DNA from: Chryseobacterium sp. Leaf201
Lineage (GTDB): Bacteria; Bacteroidota; Bacteroidia; Flavobacteriales; Weeksellaceae
Assembly (NCBI RefSeq): GCF_001421435.1
Contig: NZ_LMKA01000054.1
Coordinates: 1-56,811, forward strand
Direction of reading: 5' to 3'
Length of the DNA stretch: 56,811 nt
Each line of letters starts with the position of its first letter. Position 1 is the stretch's first letter. The notes beneath the pieces were generated by a model. It saw only the letters and a list, made by a program, of their open reading frames with translations, did no database searches and was not told the origin of the DNA. The position numbers and the translations under genes were made by a program. This document shows positions 1-8,509 of the stretch, piece after piece.

Positions 1-86
1 AGTCATTCAATGCTAAAATAAAAAACTTCAGATTACAATTAAGAGGCGTGCGGGATAAAGCATTTTTCCTGTTCAGGTTGTCTAAA

Positions 87-156
87 CTTTTTGCCTAGTC
101 CCCAAGTTTTGAGATTGATCCCTTTTTGCCTAGTCCCCAAGTTTTGAGATTGATCC
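87..156. repeat. Tandem 35-bp direct repeat (2 copies)
   Basis: Two identical 35-bp units lie head to tail at 87-121 and 122-156, with no spacer. The unit includes CCCCAAGTTTTGAG. No ORF covers it. It sits downstream of the tRNA-Met terminator. It may be the relic of a recombination or insertion event, but only two copies are present and no associated gene is visible in the window. Confidence 0.9.
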
Positions 157-176
157 AAAAAAGGTTGTACCTAAAT

Positions 177-208
177 AAAAAAGGCTGTAAGAAAATCTTA
201 CAGCCTTT
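177..208 (-). terminator. Intrinsic terminator of tRNA-Met
   Basis: A perfect 11-bp stem (181-191 with 197-207, arm AAGGCTGTAAG) has a 5-nt loop. On the minus strand it is followed by a T-rich run, directly downstream of the tRNA gene. Confidence 0.8.
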
Positions 209-213
209 ACTTG

Positions 214-287
214 TAGCGAAGACGGGAATTGAACCCGTGACCTCAGGGTTATGAATCCTGCGCTCTAACCAACTGAGCTACCTCGCC
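214..287 (-). tRNA. tRNA-Met (anticodon CAU)
   Basis: The minus strand folds as a 74-nt cloverleaf. The acceptor stem GGCGAGG pairs with CTTCGCT through two G-U pairs. A D-arm (GCTC...GAGC) and a T-arm with GGTTCAATTCC are present. The anticodon loop is TTCATAA, giving CAU. The last anticodon-stem pair is an A·C mismatch. CCA is not encoded. The G1-U72 pair and the absence of the GGG/CCC anticodon stem argue against an initiator tRNA. A CAU anticodon could also be tRNA-Ile2 (lysidine-modified), so elongator Met is the more likely call but not certain. Confidence 0.88.
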
Positions 288-331
288 GTTTTGGTGGTGC
301 AAATATAGAAAATATTTACAAATCACCAAAA

Positions 332-1618
332 TTATTTTAACTTAAAATATTCCAAAACATCACCAACATGTTCTGGTTTGCTGATTATCTTATTGTTAGC
401 ATCTAAAATAAAATAGGTCGGAGTTGCATGCACATTATAGGTATCTGCATATGTACTGTTCCATCCTCTCAGTTCGGAATCATTAACCCATGGAAAAGCA
501 CTGATTTTTTTAGAGTATGAATCTTTATCCGAATCAAGGGATAAACCTACTACCTGAATATTCTTAGCCTTTAAATCATTGTATTTTGCCAGTAACTGGG
601 GAAGCTCAGTTTCACAGTGTGAACATGTAGAAGACCAGAATACGATAACTTTCTTATCGGCTTTAATATCGTGCAATGTCTTCGCTGTAGTATTTACCGC
701 TGACTGGAATTTATAGTTAGGGAAAACAGCTCCCATTTCAACATTGGCATTTGATTTCAAAGTGGTGGCAAGCCTGTCGGTAATCGTACATTTTAGATTC
801 TTAGCCAGACCCAGGTATTTATTTTTGAAATCCTGCATGTCATACACATCAAAAATATCAATCAGTTCAGAAAGAACCGTCTGTCCGCGTGGAGTTTCAA
901 CTTTCAATCTTTCCAAGAGCTTATCCACAGATGCTGTAACATTGGTATTTCCGCCGCTGTTAAGATAGGATACGAGGACCGGTCTTAACAGAGAAGATGT
1001 CTCCAGCATGTCATTGGACTTATCAATAAAATTGACGATCTCCTCCTGATTCACTTTTTTAGAAGCATCATTAGAAAGGAATTTACTGTAATTGGTATTG
1101 TAATAATAGACAAATGGATGCTGGGCCTGGTCAATGCCCTGAGAACTGCCGGAAAGCCTTTCTATTTCAGTTTTCAAAGCTCTTCCGAACTCTGTGTTGT
1201 CTTTATAATATTCTTTGATCTGGGATAGTGCCGGAAGAATCAGTTCTTTTTTCTGTGAGCCTTCCTGAAGTCCGTTCATCAGATTATTGGCTTCATCCAG
1301 ATAGACAATATTCTTAATTTTATTGGCCTGTGTTTCAAGTTTTACATTGACGTTTTTATTTTCGGAAATAAAATTGAATGTATTATTGGACCCCGGGAAA
1401 TAGACCTTCATCATTCCCATATAATTTTTCGGATACTTAAAAGTCCAGGTATTGCCTTTGCTTTGCTCTTTAGAGAAAATAATATCCTTGGAACCGTTTA
1501 AAGTATATAAAATTGCATCCTGATCTTTGAAATCGACAGGTGCCTGAATCGTTACTGTAAACTGAGCCTGCAATGAAAATACAGCTAAGACAGCTGATAA
1601 TGTAAAAATCTTTTTCAT
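332..1618 (-). CDS. TlpA-like periplasmic thioredoxin-fold protein
   Basis: The 428-aa protein has a signal peptide (MKKIFTLSAVLAVFSLQAQ) and so is periplasmic or outer-membrane facing. The N-terminal ~270 residues are helical and unassigned. The C-terminal ~130 residues are an AhpC/TSA-TlpA thioredoxin domain with the redox motif CSHC near residue 330 (FWSSTCSHCETELP) and the cis-proline loop ATPTYF near 397. The family reduces or exchanges disulfides in exported proteins, and the two-domain layout resembles other Bacteroidetes TlpA proteins. The partner is unknown. The gene is separated from its upstream neighbour by a terminator, so it is probably transcribed alone. Confidence 0.85.
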   Translation of the reverse strand: MKKIFTLSAVLAVFSLQAQFTVTIQAPVDFKDQDAILYTLNGSKDIIFSKEQSKGNTWTFKYPKNYMGMMKVYFPGSNNTFNFISENKNVNVKLETQANKIKNIVYLDEANNLMNGLQEGSQKKELILPALSQIKEYYKDNTEFGRALKTEIERLSGSSQGIDQAQHPFVYYYNTNYSKFLSNDASKKVNQEEIVNFIDKSNDMLETSSLLRPVLVSYLNSGGNTNVTASVDKLLERLKVETPRGQTVLSELIDIFDVYDMQDFKNKYLGLAKNLKCTITDRLATTLKSNANVEMGAVFPNYKFQSAVNTTAKTLHDIKADKKVIVFWSSTCSHCETELPQLLAKYNDLKAKNIQVVGLSLDSDKDSYSKKISAFPWVNDSELRGWNSTYADTYNVHATPTYFILDANNKIISKPEHVGDVLEYFKLK

Positions 1619-1627
1619 ATCGTAAAA

Positions 1628-1660
1628 ATAAAAAAACTCCCCGACTAATCAGGGAGTTTG
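1628..1660 (-). terminator. Intrinsic terminator
   Basis: The arms AAACTCCC (1634-1641) and GGGAGTTT (1652-1659) form a stem. On the minus strand a run of seven T's follows. It closes the unit formed by the T9SS protein gene and the small membrane protein gene. Confidence 0.8.
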
Positions 1661-1679
1661 GTATTATTTTAATAAAATT

Positions 1680-1910
1680 TTATGCTTTTGCTGCGGTATA
1701 CTTTTTAGTAAAGAATGCAATCATGATGATAGCAGCAATTCCTAAAACGTACACATACATATCAACAGGCGTTGCAAGAGCTCCTGTACCTGAACCTCCG
1801 GTTCCATCATCTCCAGGTTGATTTGGAGTACCACCACCCTGCGCATTTACACACAGAACAACAAAAAGAAAAAAGACAGTGGCTAGTTTATTAATAGTTT
1901 TCATATTCAT
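1680..1910 (-). CDS. Small secreted Gly-rich single-TM protein
   Basis: The 76-aa protein has a signal peptide (cut likely after VNAQ), then a short Gly/Pro/Asp-rich linker (GGGTPNQPGDDGTGG), then one transmembrane helix (MYVYVLGIAAIIMIAFF) and a Lys-rich tail KKYTAAKA. Its ATG overlaps the stop of the upstream T9SS protein gene in a TAATG junction, suggesting translational coupling. A second ATG two codons in (1904) is also possible. Such mini-proteins are common next to T9SS-exported genes in Chryseobacterium-like genomes but have no assigned function that I know of. Confidence 0.7.
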   Translation of the reverse strand: MNMKTINKLATVFFLFVVLCVNAQGGGTPNQPGDDGTGGSGTGALATPVDMYVYVLGIAAIIMIAFFTKKYTAAKA

Positions 1911-3877
1911 TATTTTAAAATTTTAGTGTTGACGACATCTCCGGTGCTAGAAACAACTTTAACAACATAAGAGTTTTTGATGTTTTTGTCTAATTCAATT
2001 ACGAAATCTTTAGACGTTTCTGCATCTTTTTTAGAGATCACTAATTTACCGCTCATATCATATACTTCAATATCAGCTTTCTTCCAGCTAGGATCAAATC
2101 TAACAATATAATTATCAATAGCTGGATTATACACTACCAAAGTTCTGATTGGCGCTTTAGTGTCATTGGTTGCTAAAACAATATTGCTTGGCTCGCCGTA
2201 GTATAAATCATACTCTGTACCGGCTACCGGGATTACTGCTCCCTGTACAGCCTGCTGCAACGTTCCGCTTGATGTTTTATAGTAGAAACCAATTCCTGCA
2301 GACAAAGCATGTGCGCCGTCAGCAATCGGTTCTGCATTTTCTTTGATTTCGAATTTATAAGATTTTACAACCGTAGGACTGTAAGTTACCAATTTAACAT
2401 TCTTACCTTTAAAGTTAACTTCATTAGCTTCATTGATGTATAACCAGTAGTTGGTATTGTTATAATCATATCCTCCGTTCAGAGATTCCTCAAAAGTTCC
2501 GATTACATCTCCTCCTGTAGCAGAAGCCTGAATGGTTGTAGATGCTGAAGTCTGATGTCCGGTAGTTGCGTTAGGGGTTACTACATAATAAGTTCTTCCG
2601 ATTTCTTTTCCTGCAGCATCCAATGCAATAACACCAAGCTGTTTTACTGTTCCAACGTTAGTATTTTTAGCAGCAGTAACTGAATAATTGATTCCTGCAT
2701 CTCTTACTGAACTGGAAAATCTTCTAAGTGTACTGAAATTTAAAGTCTGTGGCGTATTGTCTCTTAGTTTAAGGACAAATGTCTGCATCGGCTGGATGAC
2801 AAGACCTGTATCACCTACAGGAACTCCTGTTAGATCATAAGTTTGTATCTGCGCACCTGTTGTAAATGTAGATCCGTTAGCTTGTGTCGCTACAGTACCT
2901 GCAGTGTATTTAACACCCCAAAGGTTTGAAATTGCATTGCCGTCTGTAACAGCTGCTGCTTCAGCATAAGCAATTCTTGATAAATCTAAATTGGTAAAGT
3001 AAGGGTTACCGAACTGGTAGATATTCTTACCGTAAGTTAAGGAGAAATAACCGTTGGTTCTGTCAAACTGGTCCTGAAGATAAGAACTGTACAATTCACC
3101 GTATTGGTTGGTACCGCTACCGTTAACCCCGAAAGTTGCACTTGCTCCTCCTCCCTGTAAAGTTACCGTAGCAAGATCTTCTGCACGTACGGGAGTACCG
3201 CTAAGTGTAAATACAGATCCTGTGGCAGTAGGGGCAATCGTAGGTAAATTTGCAGGCGGAGCGCTTAAATCAAGATTGTTATTTTTAGATCCCAACATAT
3301 AATACGTAGGAGCTGCTGCCGTTGTGTTCGCCAGGTTGGTCACATGGTTTGAAACTGCGGCTGCATTATTCCAGGTCAGGATTTCATTCTGGGTAAATCT
3401 TGTTGTACCGAAGGCTTTGGCCAATTCTGTTGATAAAGTACTGTAAGCCTTACCTGCGAACGGAATGGCAATCTGCTGGAAATAATTTCCGTTACCATGC
3501 CTTGCTGTGCGGTATTCTTTGCTTACAATACCTGTAAGGTTAGCTGCCGAAATACCATTTACATAAAGCTGCCCATAAGTAGACGTTGCAAAACTTGCCG
3601 GAGTGTTAAGCCTTAACACGATGTTTCCACCGTCTGTTTTGGCACCACCTGCTGTAGTGATTGTTCTGAAAGCAGCAGTAGAAGTTCCTTCTACCATCAC
3701 ATTACCATGAACATCCATAATACCGGTACCTCTTGTCTGAAGACCACCTCCTGCATAAAGCAGCGTGCCTTCGCTTACATACGTAGTAGCAGCGTCATCT
3801 ATGTGTAATAAAACATCCTGCGCCTGAACAGAATTAATGGCTGCTAATAAACCAATAGCAAATAAACTTTTTCTCAT
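1910..3877 (-). CDS. T9SS type A sorting-domain exported protein
   Basis: The 655-aa protein has a signal peptide ending VQAQ. The body is a Thr/Ala/Gly/Asn-rich, beta-type sequence of unknown fold. The C-terminal ~75 residues are a type A T9SS sorting domain (VVYNPAIDNYIV, then ADIEVYDMSGKLV, ending VVNTKILK). The family is exported through the outer membrane by the Por/Gld-Spr machinery, and type A domains are usually cleaved during surface attachment. I do not recognise a catalytic domain. It is probably a surface or adhesin-like protein, and it is coupled to the small membrane protein gene downstream. Confidence 0.85.
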   Translation of the reverse strand: MRKSLFAIGLLAAINSVQAQDVLLHIDDAATTYVSEGTLLYAGGGLQTRGTGIMDVHGNVMVEGTSTAAFRTITTAGGAKTDGGNIVLRLNTPASFATSTYGQLYVNGISAANLTGIVSKEYRTARHGNGNYFQQIAIPFAGKAYSTLSTELAKAFGTTRFTQNEILTWNNAAAVSNHVTNLANTTAAAPTYYMLGSKNNNLDLSAPPANLPTIAPTATGSVFTLSGTPVRAEDLATVTLQGGGASATFGVNGSGTNQYGELYSSYLQDQFDRTNGYFSLTYGKNIYQFGNPYFTNLDLSRIAYAEAAAVTDGNAISNLWGVKYTAGTVATQANGSTFTTGAQIQTYDLTGVPVGDTGLVIQPMQTFVLKLRDNTPQTLNFSTLRRFSSSVRDAGINYSVTAAKNTNVGTVKQLGVIALDAAGKEIGRTYYVVTPNATTGHQTSASTTIQASATGGDVIGTFEESLNGGYDYNNTNYWLYINEANEVNFKGKNVKLVTYSPTVVKSYKFEIKENAEPIADGAHALSAGIGFYYKTSSGTLQQAVQGAVIPVAGTEYDLYYGEPSNIVLATNDTKAPIRTLVVYNPAIDNYIVRFDPSWKKADIEVYDMSGKLVISKKDAETSKDFVIELDKNIKNSYVVKVVSSTGDVVNTKILK

Positions 3878-3954
3878 TGTATATAATTATTTGTGTGTTA
3901 ATACAATATCTCACCGGCAAAGGTATGCCTTTTTTATGAAAAAACAAAAATTTT

Positions 3955-5142
3955 TCATTTATTAACAAAAATATTATCTTCCGTTAATATGATCTCTTTC
4001 TCTTCTCCAATCGAAAACATATAGTCTTCAAGAACCTTTTCTGTAGTACCCCTCAACCCTCTCGCGCCGAGGCCTTTTTCAAGGGTTTCCTCCACTATTT
4101 TTTCAATGGATCCGTCTGTAAAAACCAGATTTGTACCGTCCATTTTGAAAAGTTCGATGAACTGATTTACAATTGAGTTTTTAGGCTCCGTCATGATTCT
4201 CACCATTGTCTCTTTGGTCAGTTTATCAAGATAGGTAATGATCGGAAATCTTCCTAAAAGTTCGGGAATTAAACCGAAAGACCGAAGATCTACTGCATTA
4301 AGATTGGTTAATATGTATTCGTCTTCACCGGTCTTATTGATTTTTTCTGAACTGAAGCCGATAGCCTGCTTGTTCATCCTTCTTTCGATAATCTCCTTGA
4401 TCCCGTCAAAAGCCCCCCCTGCAATAAACAGGATATTCTGCGTATTTACCTGGATGTATTTCTGGTCCGGATGTTTTCTTCCTCCCTGAGGCGGAACATT
4501 AACAATGCTTCCCTCAAGCAGTTTCAACAGTCCCTGCTGAACACCTTCCCCGGAAACGTCTCTGGTGATGCTCGGGTTATCTGATTTTCTTGCAATTTTA
4601 TCGATCTCATCAATAAAAACAATCCCTTTTTCAGCTTTTTCAACATCATAATCCGCTACCATCAGCAGTCTGGACAGGATACTTTCCACATCCTCTCCCA
4701 CATATCCTGCTTCTGTTAAAATAGTGGCATCAACAATACAGAACGGAACATTCAGCTCCCGAGCGATGGTTTTAGCCAGTAAGGTTTTTCCCGTACCGGT
4801 TTCCCCGATCATGATGATGTTGGATTTTTCCAGCTCCACTTCCCGGTTTTCTTCCTTGGCGTGAAGCAGCCTTTTGTAATGATTGTATACTGCTATTGAT
4901 AATTGTTTCTTCGCCTGGTCCTGCCCGATCACGTACTGATCCAGGAATTTCTTGATCTCTTTAGGCTTCTTAAGTTCATCCATATTTTCTGCCGGCGCAT
5001 ATCCGGATTCCGGGCTGCTGTCTTTTACAATAGCATGAGCCTGCTCAATACAGTTTTCACAAATGAAACCGTTTTGGCCGGAAATCAGCATCTGAACTTC
5101 ATTTCTTTTTCTTCCGCAGAAAGAACACTGGTTTGAATTCAT
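3955..5142 (-). CDS. clpX: ClpX, ATPase subunit of ClpXP protease
   Basis: The 395-aa protein unfolds substrates and feeds them to ClpP in the cytoplasm. The N-terminal zinc-binding domain has C6, C9, C28 and C31. The AAA+ core shows Walker A GETGTGKT, the pore loop GYVGED, Walker B IVFIDEID, the RKH loop (GGRKHPDQK) and the sensor-2 motif GARGLR. The length is slightly below the E. coli protein (424 aa), as is usual in this phylum. No clpP is adjacent. The start fits the zinc-finger spacing. Confidence 0.97.
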   Translation of the reverse strand: MNSNQCSFCGRKRNEVQMLISGQNGFICENCIEQAHAIVKDSSPESGYAPAENMDELKKPKEIKKFLDQYVIGQDQAKKQLSIAVYNHYKRLLHAKEENREVELEKSNIIMIGETGTGKTLLAKTIARELNVPFCIVDATILTEAGYVGEDVESILSRLLMVADYDVEKAEKGIVFIDEIDKIARKSDNPSITRDVSGEGVQQGLLKLLEGSIVNVPPQGGRKHPDQKYIQVNTQNILFIAGGAFDGIKEIIERRMNKQAIGFSSEKINKTGEDEYILTNLNAVDLRSFGLIPELLGRFPIITYLDKLTKETMVRIMTEPKNSIVNQFIELFKMDGTNLVFTDGSIEKIVEETLEKGLGARGLRGTTEKVLEDYMFSIGEEKEIILTEDNIFVNK

Positions 5143-5176
5143 TTTTTATATATGATATATAAGATATAGATTAAAG

Positions 5177-5203
5177 AAACCCGTAAATGTCAGTTTACGA
5201 GTT
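5177..5203 (-). terminator. Intrinsic terminator of HIT gene
   Basis: An 11-bp stem with one G-U pair (5177-5187 with 5193-5203) has a 5-nt loop and is followed by a T-rich stretch on the minus strand. It lies between the HIT gene and clpX. Confidence 0.6.
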
Positions 5204-5213
5204 TTTGTATAGT

Positions 5214-5603
5214 TTAGGAATTTATAATTGAGTCCTGAATTTCTTTATATTCTTCATCTGTCAGTTTTAGTCTCTCATTTCTGAAATTCAGCTCTTCAAC
5301 TTTATTGAGCGGAATTAAATGGATGTGCGCATGGGGAACTTCCAGCCCTACCACTGCCACTCCTACCCTGACACAGGGAATCGCATTTTTGATTTTTTTG
5401 GCCACTTCCTGAGCAAAGCCCCAGAGATTTTTGTATTCTTCAGTTTCAAGATCAAAAATTAAATCGGTTTCTTTTTTGGGAACCACCAATGTATGCCCTT
5501 TTACCAGAGGCATCGCATCTAAAAATGCAATAAAATTTTCATCTTCGGCAATTTTGTAAGAAGGGATGTCACCGTTAATGATCTTAGTGAATATTGTGCT
5601 CAT
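5214..5603 (-). CDS. HIT family nucleotide-binding protein
   Basis: The 129-aa protein is a typical short HIT-domain hydrolase or transferase of the HINT type. The histidine triad is near the C-terminus (HAHIHLIPL), and the N-terminus has the family signature FTKIINGDIPSYKIAED. HINT proteins hydrolyse adenosine phosphoramidates and acyl-AMP; the physiological substrate here is not predictable. It lies downstream of greA on the same strand with a 64-bp gap and probably forms a unit with it. Confidence 0.93.
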   Translation of the reverse strand: MSTIFTKIINGDIPSYKIAEDENFIAFLDAMPLVKGHTLVVPKKETDLIFDLETEEYKNLWGFAQEVAKKIKNAIPCVRVGVAVVGLEVPHAHIHLIPLNKVEELNFRNERLKLTDEEYKEIQDSIINS

Positions 5604-5667
5604 TTTTCAGAAATTAGTTGAGAGAGATAGAATCAGAATTAAATATCAGGCCTGAAATCAATAATGA

Positions 5668-6138
5668 TTAAAGGGTTATTTCAAGTACTTCGAAAGACAG
5701 TTTATTTCCGTTCGGCAGTGTAATATCAGCCGTTTCACCGATTACTTTCCCTAAAAGCCCTTTGGCAATGGGTGTATTCACAGAAATTTTCCCTGCTTTA
5801 AGATCACTTTCATTATCCGGCACCAATGTAAATACCTGCTCCTGGTTAGTGGCATTATTTTTAAGCCTTACCGTGGTAAGAATGGAAACTTTTGAAGTAT
5901 CTAACTGACTTTCGTCTATAATTTTAGAAGTGGAAATAGCATCTTTCAGCTTGGAAATTCTCATTTCAAGCATCCCCTGAGCCTCTTTTGCCGCATCGTA
6001 TTCTGCGTTTTCAGACAGATCCCCTTTGTCTCTGGCTTCTGCAATCTGCATGGTAATTTTCGGTCTTTCTACAGTCTCCAACTGTTCCAGCTCAGCTTTC
6101 ATTTTCTCTAACCCCTCCTTTGTAACATAGCTTGCCAT
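5668..6138 (-). CDS. greA: Transcription elongation factor GreA
   Basis: GreA rescues backtracked RNA polymerase by stimulating transcript cleavage. The N-terminal coiled coil has the acidic tip motif (GDLSENAEYDAAKE), and the C-terminal FKBP-like domain contains TPIAKGLLGK. I place the start at ATG 6138 (MASYVTKEG, 156 aa), the usual GreA N-terminus, rather than the in-frame ATG three codons upstream at 6147. A TATATTTG box lies about 85 bp upstream. Confidence 0.95.
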   Translation of the reverse strand: MASYVTKEGLEKMKAELEQLETVERPKITMQIAEARDKGDLSENAEYDAAKEAQGMLEMRISKLKDAISTSKIIDESQLDTSKVSILTTVRLKNNATNQEQVFTLVPDNESDLKAGKISVNTPIAKGLLGKVIGETADITLPNGNKLSFEVLEITL

Positions 6139-6223
6139 AATTTTCAAAATTTAGTTTTAGTATAAAAAAATAATCCGACATTTGCCGGACAATGTTTTCG
6201 TTGTTGTAATTGTTTACTTTATA

Positions 6224-6231
6224 CAAATATA
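6224..6231 (-). promoter_or_regulatory. Candidate -7 box of greA promoter
   Basis: The minus strand reads TATATTTG, an exact match to the Bacteroidetes sigma-A -7 consensus TAnnTTTG. No good -33 TTG is at the right distance, so support is partial. It would give a 5' leader of about 80 nt. Confidence 0.4.
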
Positions 6232-6248
6232 TAAAAATTTAAATTGAA

Positions 6249-6701
6249 ATGAAAAAAACTTTTTCAATCTTAACGATAATCACATTATTGATTTTCAGTA
6301 ATTTAACCATACAATCATGCGGGAGCCATGAAGATACCGTAAGTTGTTTCCCAAACAACCCGATCAACGTTACATTGAATCTTAACCTTCCTGCCTATTA
6401 TGCTTTAAACCAGGTAGGAGGCTGGGTATATATCAACGAACAGCAATCCGGGACCCGAGGACTGATCATTGTAAGATCGTCTGACAGCACCTTTAAAGTA
6501 TACGACAGAAATGCCCCGCACATATGCCCGGACGGCAATACAACGCTTGAAGTCCAGGACAATATCAGGGTGGTCTGCCCGAAAGATAATGCCCAGTGGA
6601 TCTTGCTTACCGGACAGCCGACTGCCGTGGCCAACGTTCCCCCGAAAACCTATCTTTACAACTATGATCCTGCAGGTAAGATTTTAAATATTTATTTTTA
6701 A
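6249..6701 (+). CDS. Lipoprotein with degenerate Rieske-like domain
   Basis: The 150-aa protein has a lipoprotein signal (lipobox IQSC) and is predicted to be anchored in a membrane facing the periplasm. The C-terminal half has the spacing of a Rieske 2Fe-2S domain: APHICP, then about 18 residues on CPKD, then LLTGQP. Compared with canonical CxH...CxxH, the first Cys is Ala and the last His is Asp, so it probably binds no cluster. The fold call is my inference from pattern only. It is followed 2 bp later by dtd and may be co-transcribed. The function is unknown. Confidence 0.65.
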   Translation: MKKTFSILTIITLLIFSNLTIQSCGSHEDTVSCFPNNPINVTLNLNLPAYYALNQVGGWVYINEQQSGTRGLIIVRSSDSTFKVYDRNAPHICPDGNTTLEVQDNIRVVCPKDNAQWILLTGQPTAVANVPPKTYLYNYDPAGKILNIYF

Positions 6702-6703
6702 AA

Positions 6704-7153
6704 ATGAAAGCCGTTATACAGAGAGTTTCCGAGTCCAGTGTAAAGGTAGACGGAAAATTGGTGGGAGAAATCGGGAAAGGACTGATGCTTCTGGTAGGGA
6801 TTGATGAAAACGATGAGAAAACGGATGCCGACTGGCTGGTCCAGAAAATCTTAAACTTAAGGATTTTCGGGGATGAAGATGACAAGCTTAACCTCTCCGT
6901 TCAGGACATAAAAGGCGAAATATTGTGTATCAGTCAGTTTACCTTGATTGCCGATTACAAAAAAGGAAACCGCCCTTCCTTTATCAAAGCTGCAAGGCCT
7001 GAAAAAGCCATTCCCCTCTTTGATTATTTTAAGAAAGAAATCGCAAAATCCGGACTGAAAACGGAGAGCGGAATTTTCGGAGCAGATATGAAGGTATCAT
7101 TAATTAACGACGGCCCGGTAACGGTTGTGATGGATTCCGTGACAAAAGCTTAA
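6704..7153 (+). CDS. dtd: D-aminoacyl-tRNA deacylase
   Basis: The 149-aa protein hydrolyses D-amino acids mis-attached to tRNA (and Gly from tRNA-Ala), a cytoplasmic proofreading step. The DTD signatures are MKAVIQRVSESSVKVDGK at the N-terminus, the SQFTL motif near residue 77 and NDGPVTVVMDS at the C-terminus (the cross-subunit Gly-Pro motif lies in this region of the family). Length matches the family (~145-150 aa). It starts 2 bp after the lipoprotein gene stop. Confidence 0.96.
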   Translation: MKAVIQRVSESSVKVDGKLVGEIGKGLMLLVGIDENDEKTDADWLVQKILNLRIFGDEDDKLNLSVQDIKGEILCISQFTLIADYKKGNRPSFIKAARPEKAIPLFDYFKKEIAKSGLKTESGIFGADMKVSLINDGPVTVVMDSVTKA

Positions 7154-7183
7154 ATTTACAAACAGATTATAACTTTATCAAAA

Positions 7184-7867
7184 ATGAAAAAAACATTCAT
7201 TACTTTAGTCCTGCTGGCAGCATTCAACTTTTCTTTTGCCCAGAAAACCTATACGGATGATCAGAAAGCATCCTATTATATCGGGCTGGATATTGCCCAG
7301 AATATGAAGAAACAGGGATTCCCGGTAGATCCGGACCTATTGGCCCAGGCGATGAAAGATGAATTTTCAGACAAGCCGAAATTATTCCCGAAAGAGGAAA
7401 TGGGACCATTTTTACAGGGTTTTATGCAGAAGCAGAATGAAAAAAGACAGGCTCAGGAAAAAGTAAAGGCTGACGAAAACAAAAAAGCAGGCACCGAATT
7501 CCTTGCCAAAAACAAACAGAACAAAAAAATCATTACCACGGCAAGTGGGCTTCAGTATGAAGTATTGAAAGAAGGTGATAAGAAAGCGAGACCTACTGCA
7601 TCAAGCACTGCTACGGTAAGCTATACCGGAAAACTGATGGACGGAACTGTTTTTGACTCCACAGATAAAAACGGTGGCAAACCGATTGAGCTTAACCTGT
7701 CCGGCGTGATCAAAGGATGGACGGAAGGTATACAGCTGATGAGTAAGGGTGCAAAATACAGATTCTATCTTCCTTCTGAACTTGCGTACGGTGATAACGG
7801 TGCCGGTAATGTAATCCCTCCGGGAGCAACGCTTATTTTTGATGTTGAACTGGTAGATTTTAAATAA
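7184..7867 (+). CDS. FKBP-type peptidyl-prolyl isomerase (Mip/FkpA-like)
   Basis: The 227-aa exported protein has a signal peptide ending FSFAQ. An N-terminal helical dimerisation region of FKBP_N type covers ~20-105 and contains SYYIGLDIAQNMKKQG. A C-terminal FKBP domain covers ~120-227 with VSYTGKLMDGTVFDST and the active-site strand IPPGATLIFDVELVDF. The family accelerates proline isomerisation in periplasmic proteins. It follows dtd at 30 bp and ends at a strong bidirectional terminator. Confidence 0.93.
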   Translation: MKKTFITLVLLAAFNFSFAQKTYTDDQKASYYIGLDIAQNMKKQGFPVDPDLLAQAMKDEFSDKPKLFPKEEMGPFLQGFMQKQNEKRQAQEKVKADENKKAGTEFLAKNKQNKKIITTASGLQYEVLKEGDKKARPTASSTATVSYTGKLMDGTVFDSTDKNGGKPIELNLSGVIKGWTEGIQLMSKGAKYRFYLPSELAYGDNGAGNVIPPGATLIFDVELVDFK

Positions 7868-7885
7868 TCATTACCCATATCAAAC

Positions 7886-7919
7886 AAAAACGTCTTTCAA
7901 AGTTTTGAAAGACGTTTTT
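7886..7919 (+). terminator. Bidirectional intrinsic terminator
   Basis: A perfect 16-bp palindrome stem (AAAAACGTCTTTCAAA with its complement) has T-runs on both strands. It serves the FKBP gene on the plus strand and the convergent lipoprotein gene on the minus strand. Confidence 0.85.
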
Positions 7920-7946
7920 TAAATAAATAAACTTTTTATAAAAAAA

Positions 7947-8459
7947 TTAATTTGCAGGAATACTGCTGAAATTAAGGGCAATTCTGATATTCATATCTGA
8001 ACTGGTCTGATTTTTAAGCTCATAAACCGTTCTTACGGTAACGCCTGTGCTCTTTACCACCGTATCCAGAAAACCTGAGTTTTCAATATCCAGATTCAGC
8101 GTTGAGGCATCGGTAGAAATATTTGATCTGGAAGCCACCAGTCTTTCTCCGGTTCCGCTAGATGAAATATATACTTTAATCGATTTGAAAGCGTTCAGGC
8201 TTCCGCCTGAAGGTGACACTACCGAAACTTTGGCATCTGAAATCCTTACATCTCTGATCTGTGCATTGTTATTACCGCCAAACCAGGTCTGGACATTGGA
8301 GGCCGTAGCAGATGAGGAAACCTCTTTGTTGGCAGGAACCCCTGTGGATACTAAGACATTGGCCGTATAGGGAAATGTATTCTGCACCAGCGACTGCACG
8401 GTTCCACAGCTTACCAAAGCTACTGAAGCCACCGCCGCCGACAAAAATATATTTTTCAT
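7947..8459 (-). CDS. Hypothetical lipoprotein
   Basis: The 170-aa protein has a lipoprotein signal (LVSCGTV). The rest is Ser/Thr/Val-rich with alternating hydrophobicity, suggesting a beta-sandwich of immunoglobulin or LEA type (for example SIKVYISSSGTGERLVAS, DIENSGFLDTVV), likely in the periplasm or at the outer membrane. I do not recognise a named family. It lies downstream of another lipoprotein gene with a 50-bp gap. Confidence 0.7.
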   Translation of the reverse strand: MKNIFLSAAVASVALVSCGTVQSLVQNTFPYTANVLVSTGVPANKEVSSSATASNVQTWFGGNNNAQIRDVRISDAKVSVVSPSGGSLNAFKSIKVYISSSGTGERLVASRSNISTDASTLNLDIENSGFLDTVVKSTGVTVRTVYELKNQTSSDMNIRIALNFSSIPAN

Positions 8460-8509
8460 AATGATAGATTTTAAATTGTGTTTGCAGAAATTATACCAAA
8501 CAATAAGAG

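Noticed and set aside
87..156. Possible CRISPR array
   Set aside because: The two units are contiguous without spacers, there are only two, and no cas genes are present.
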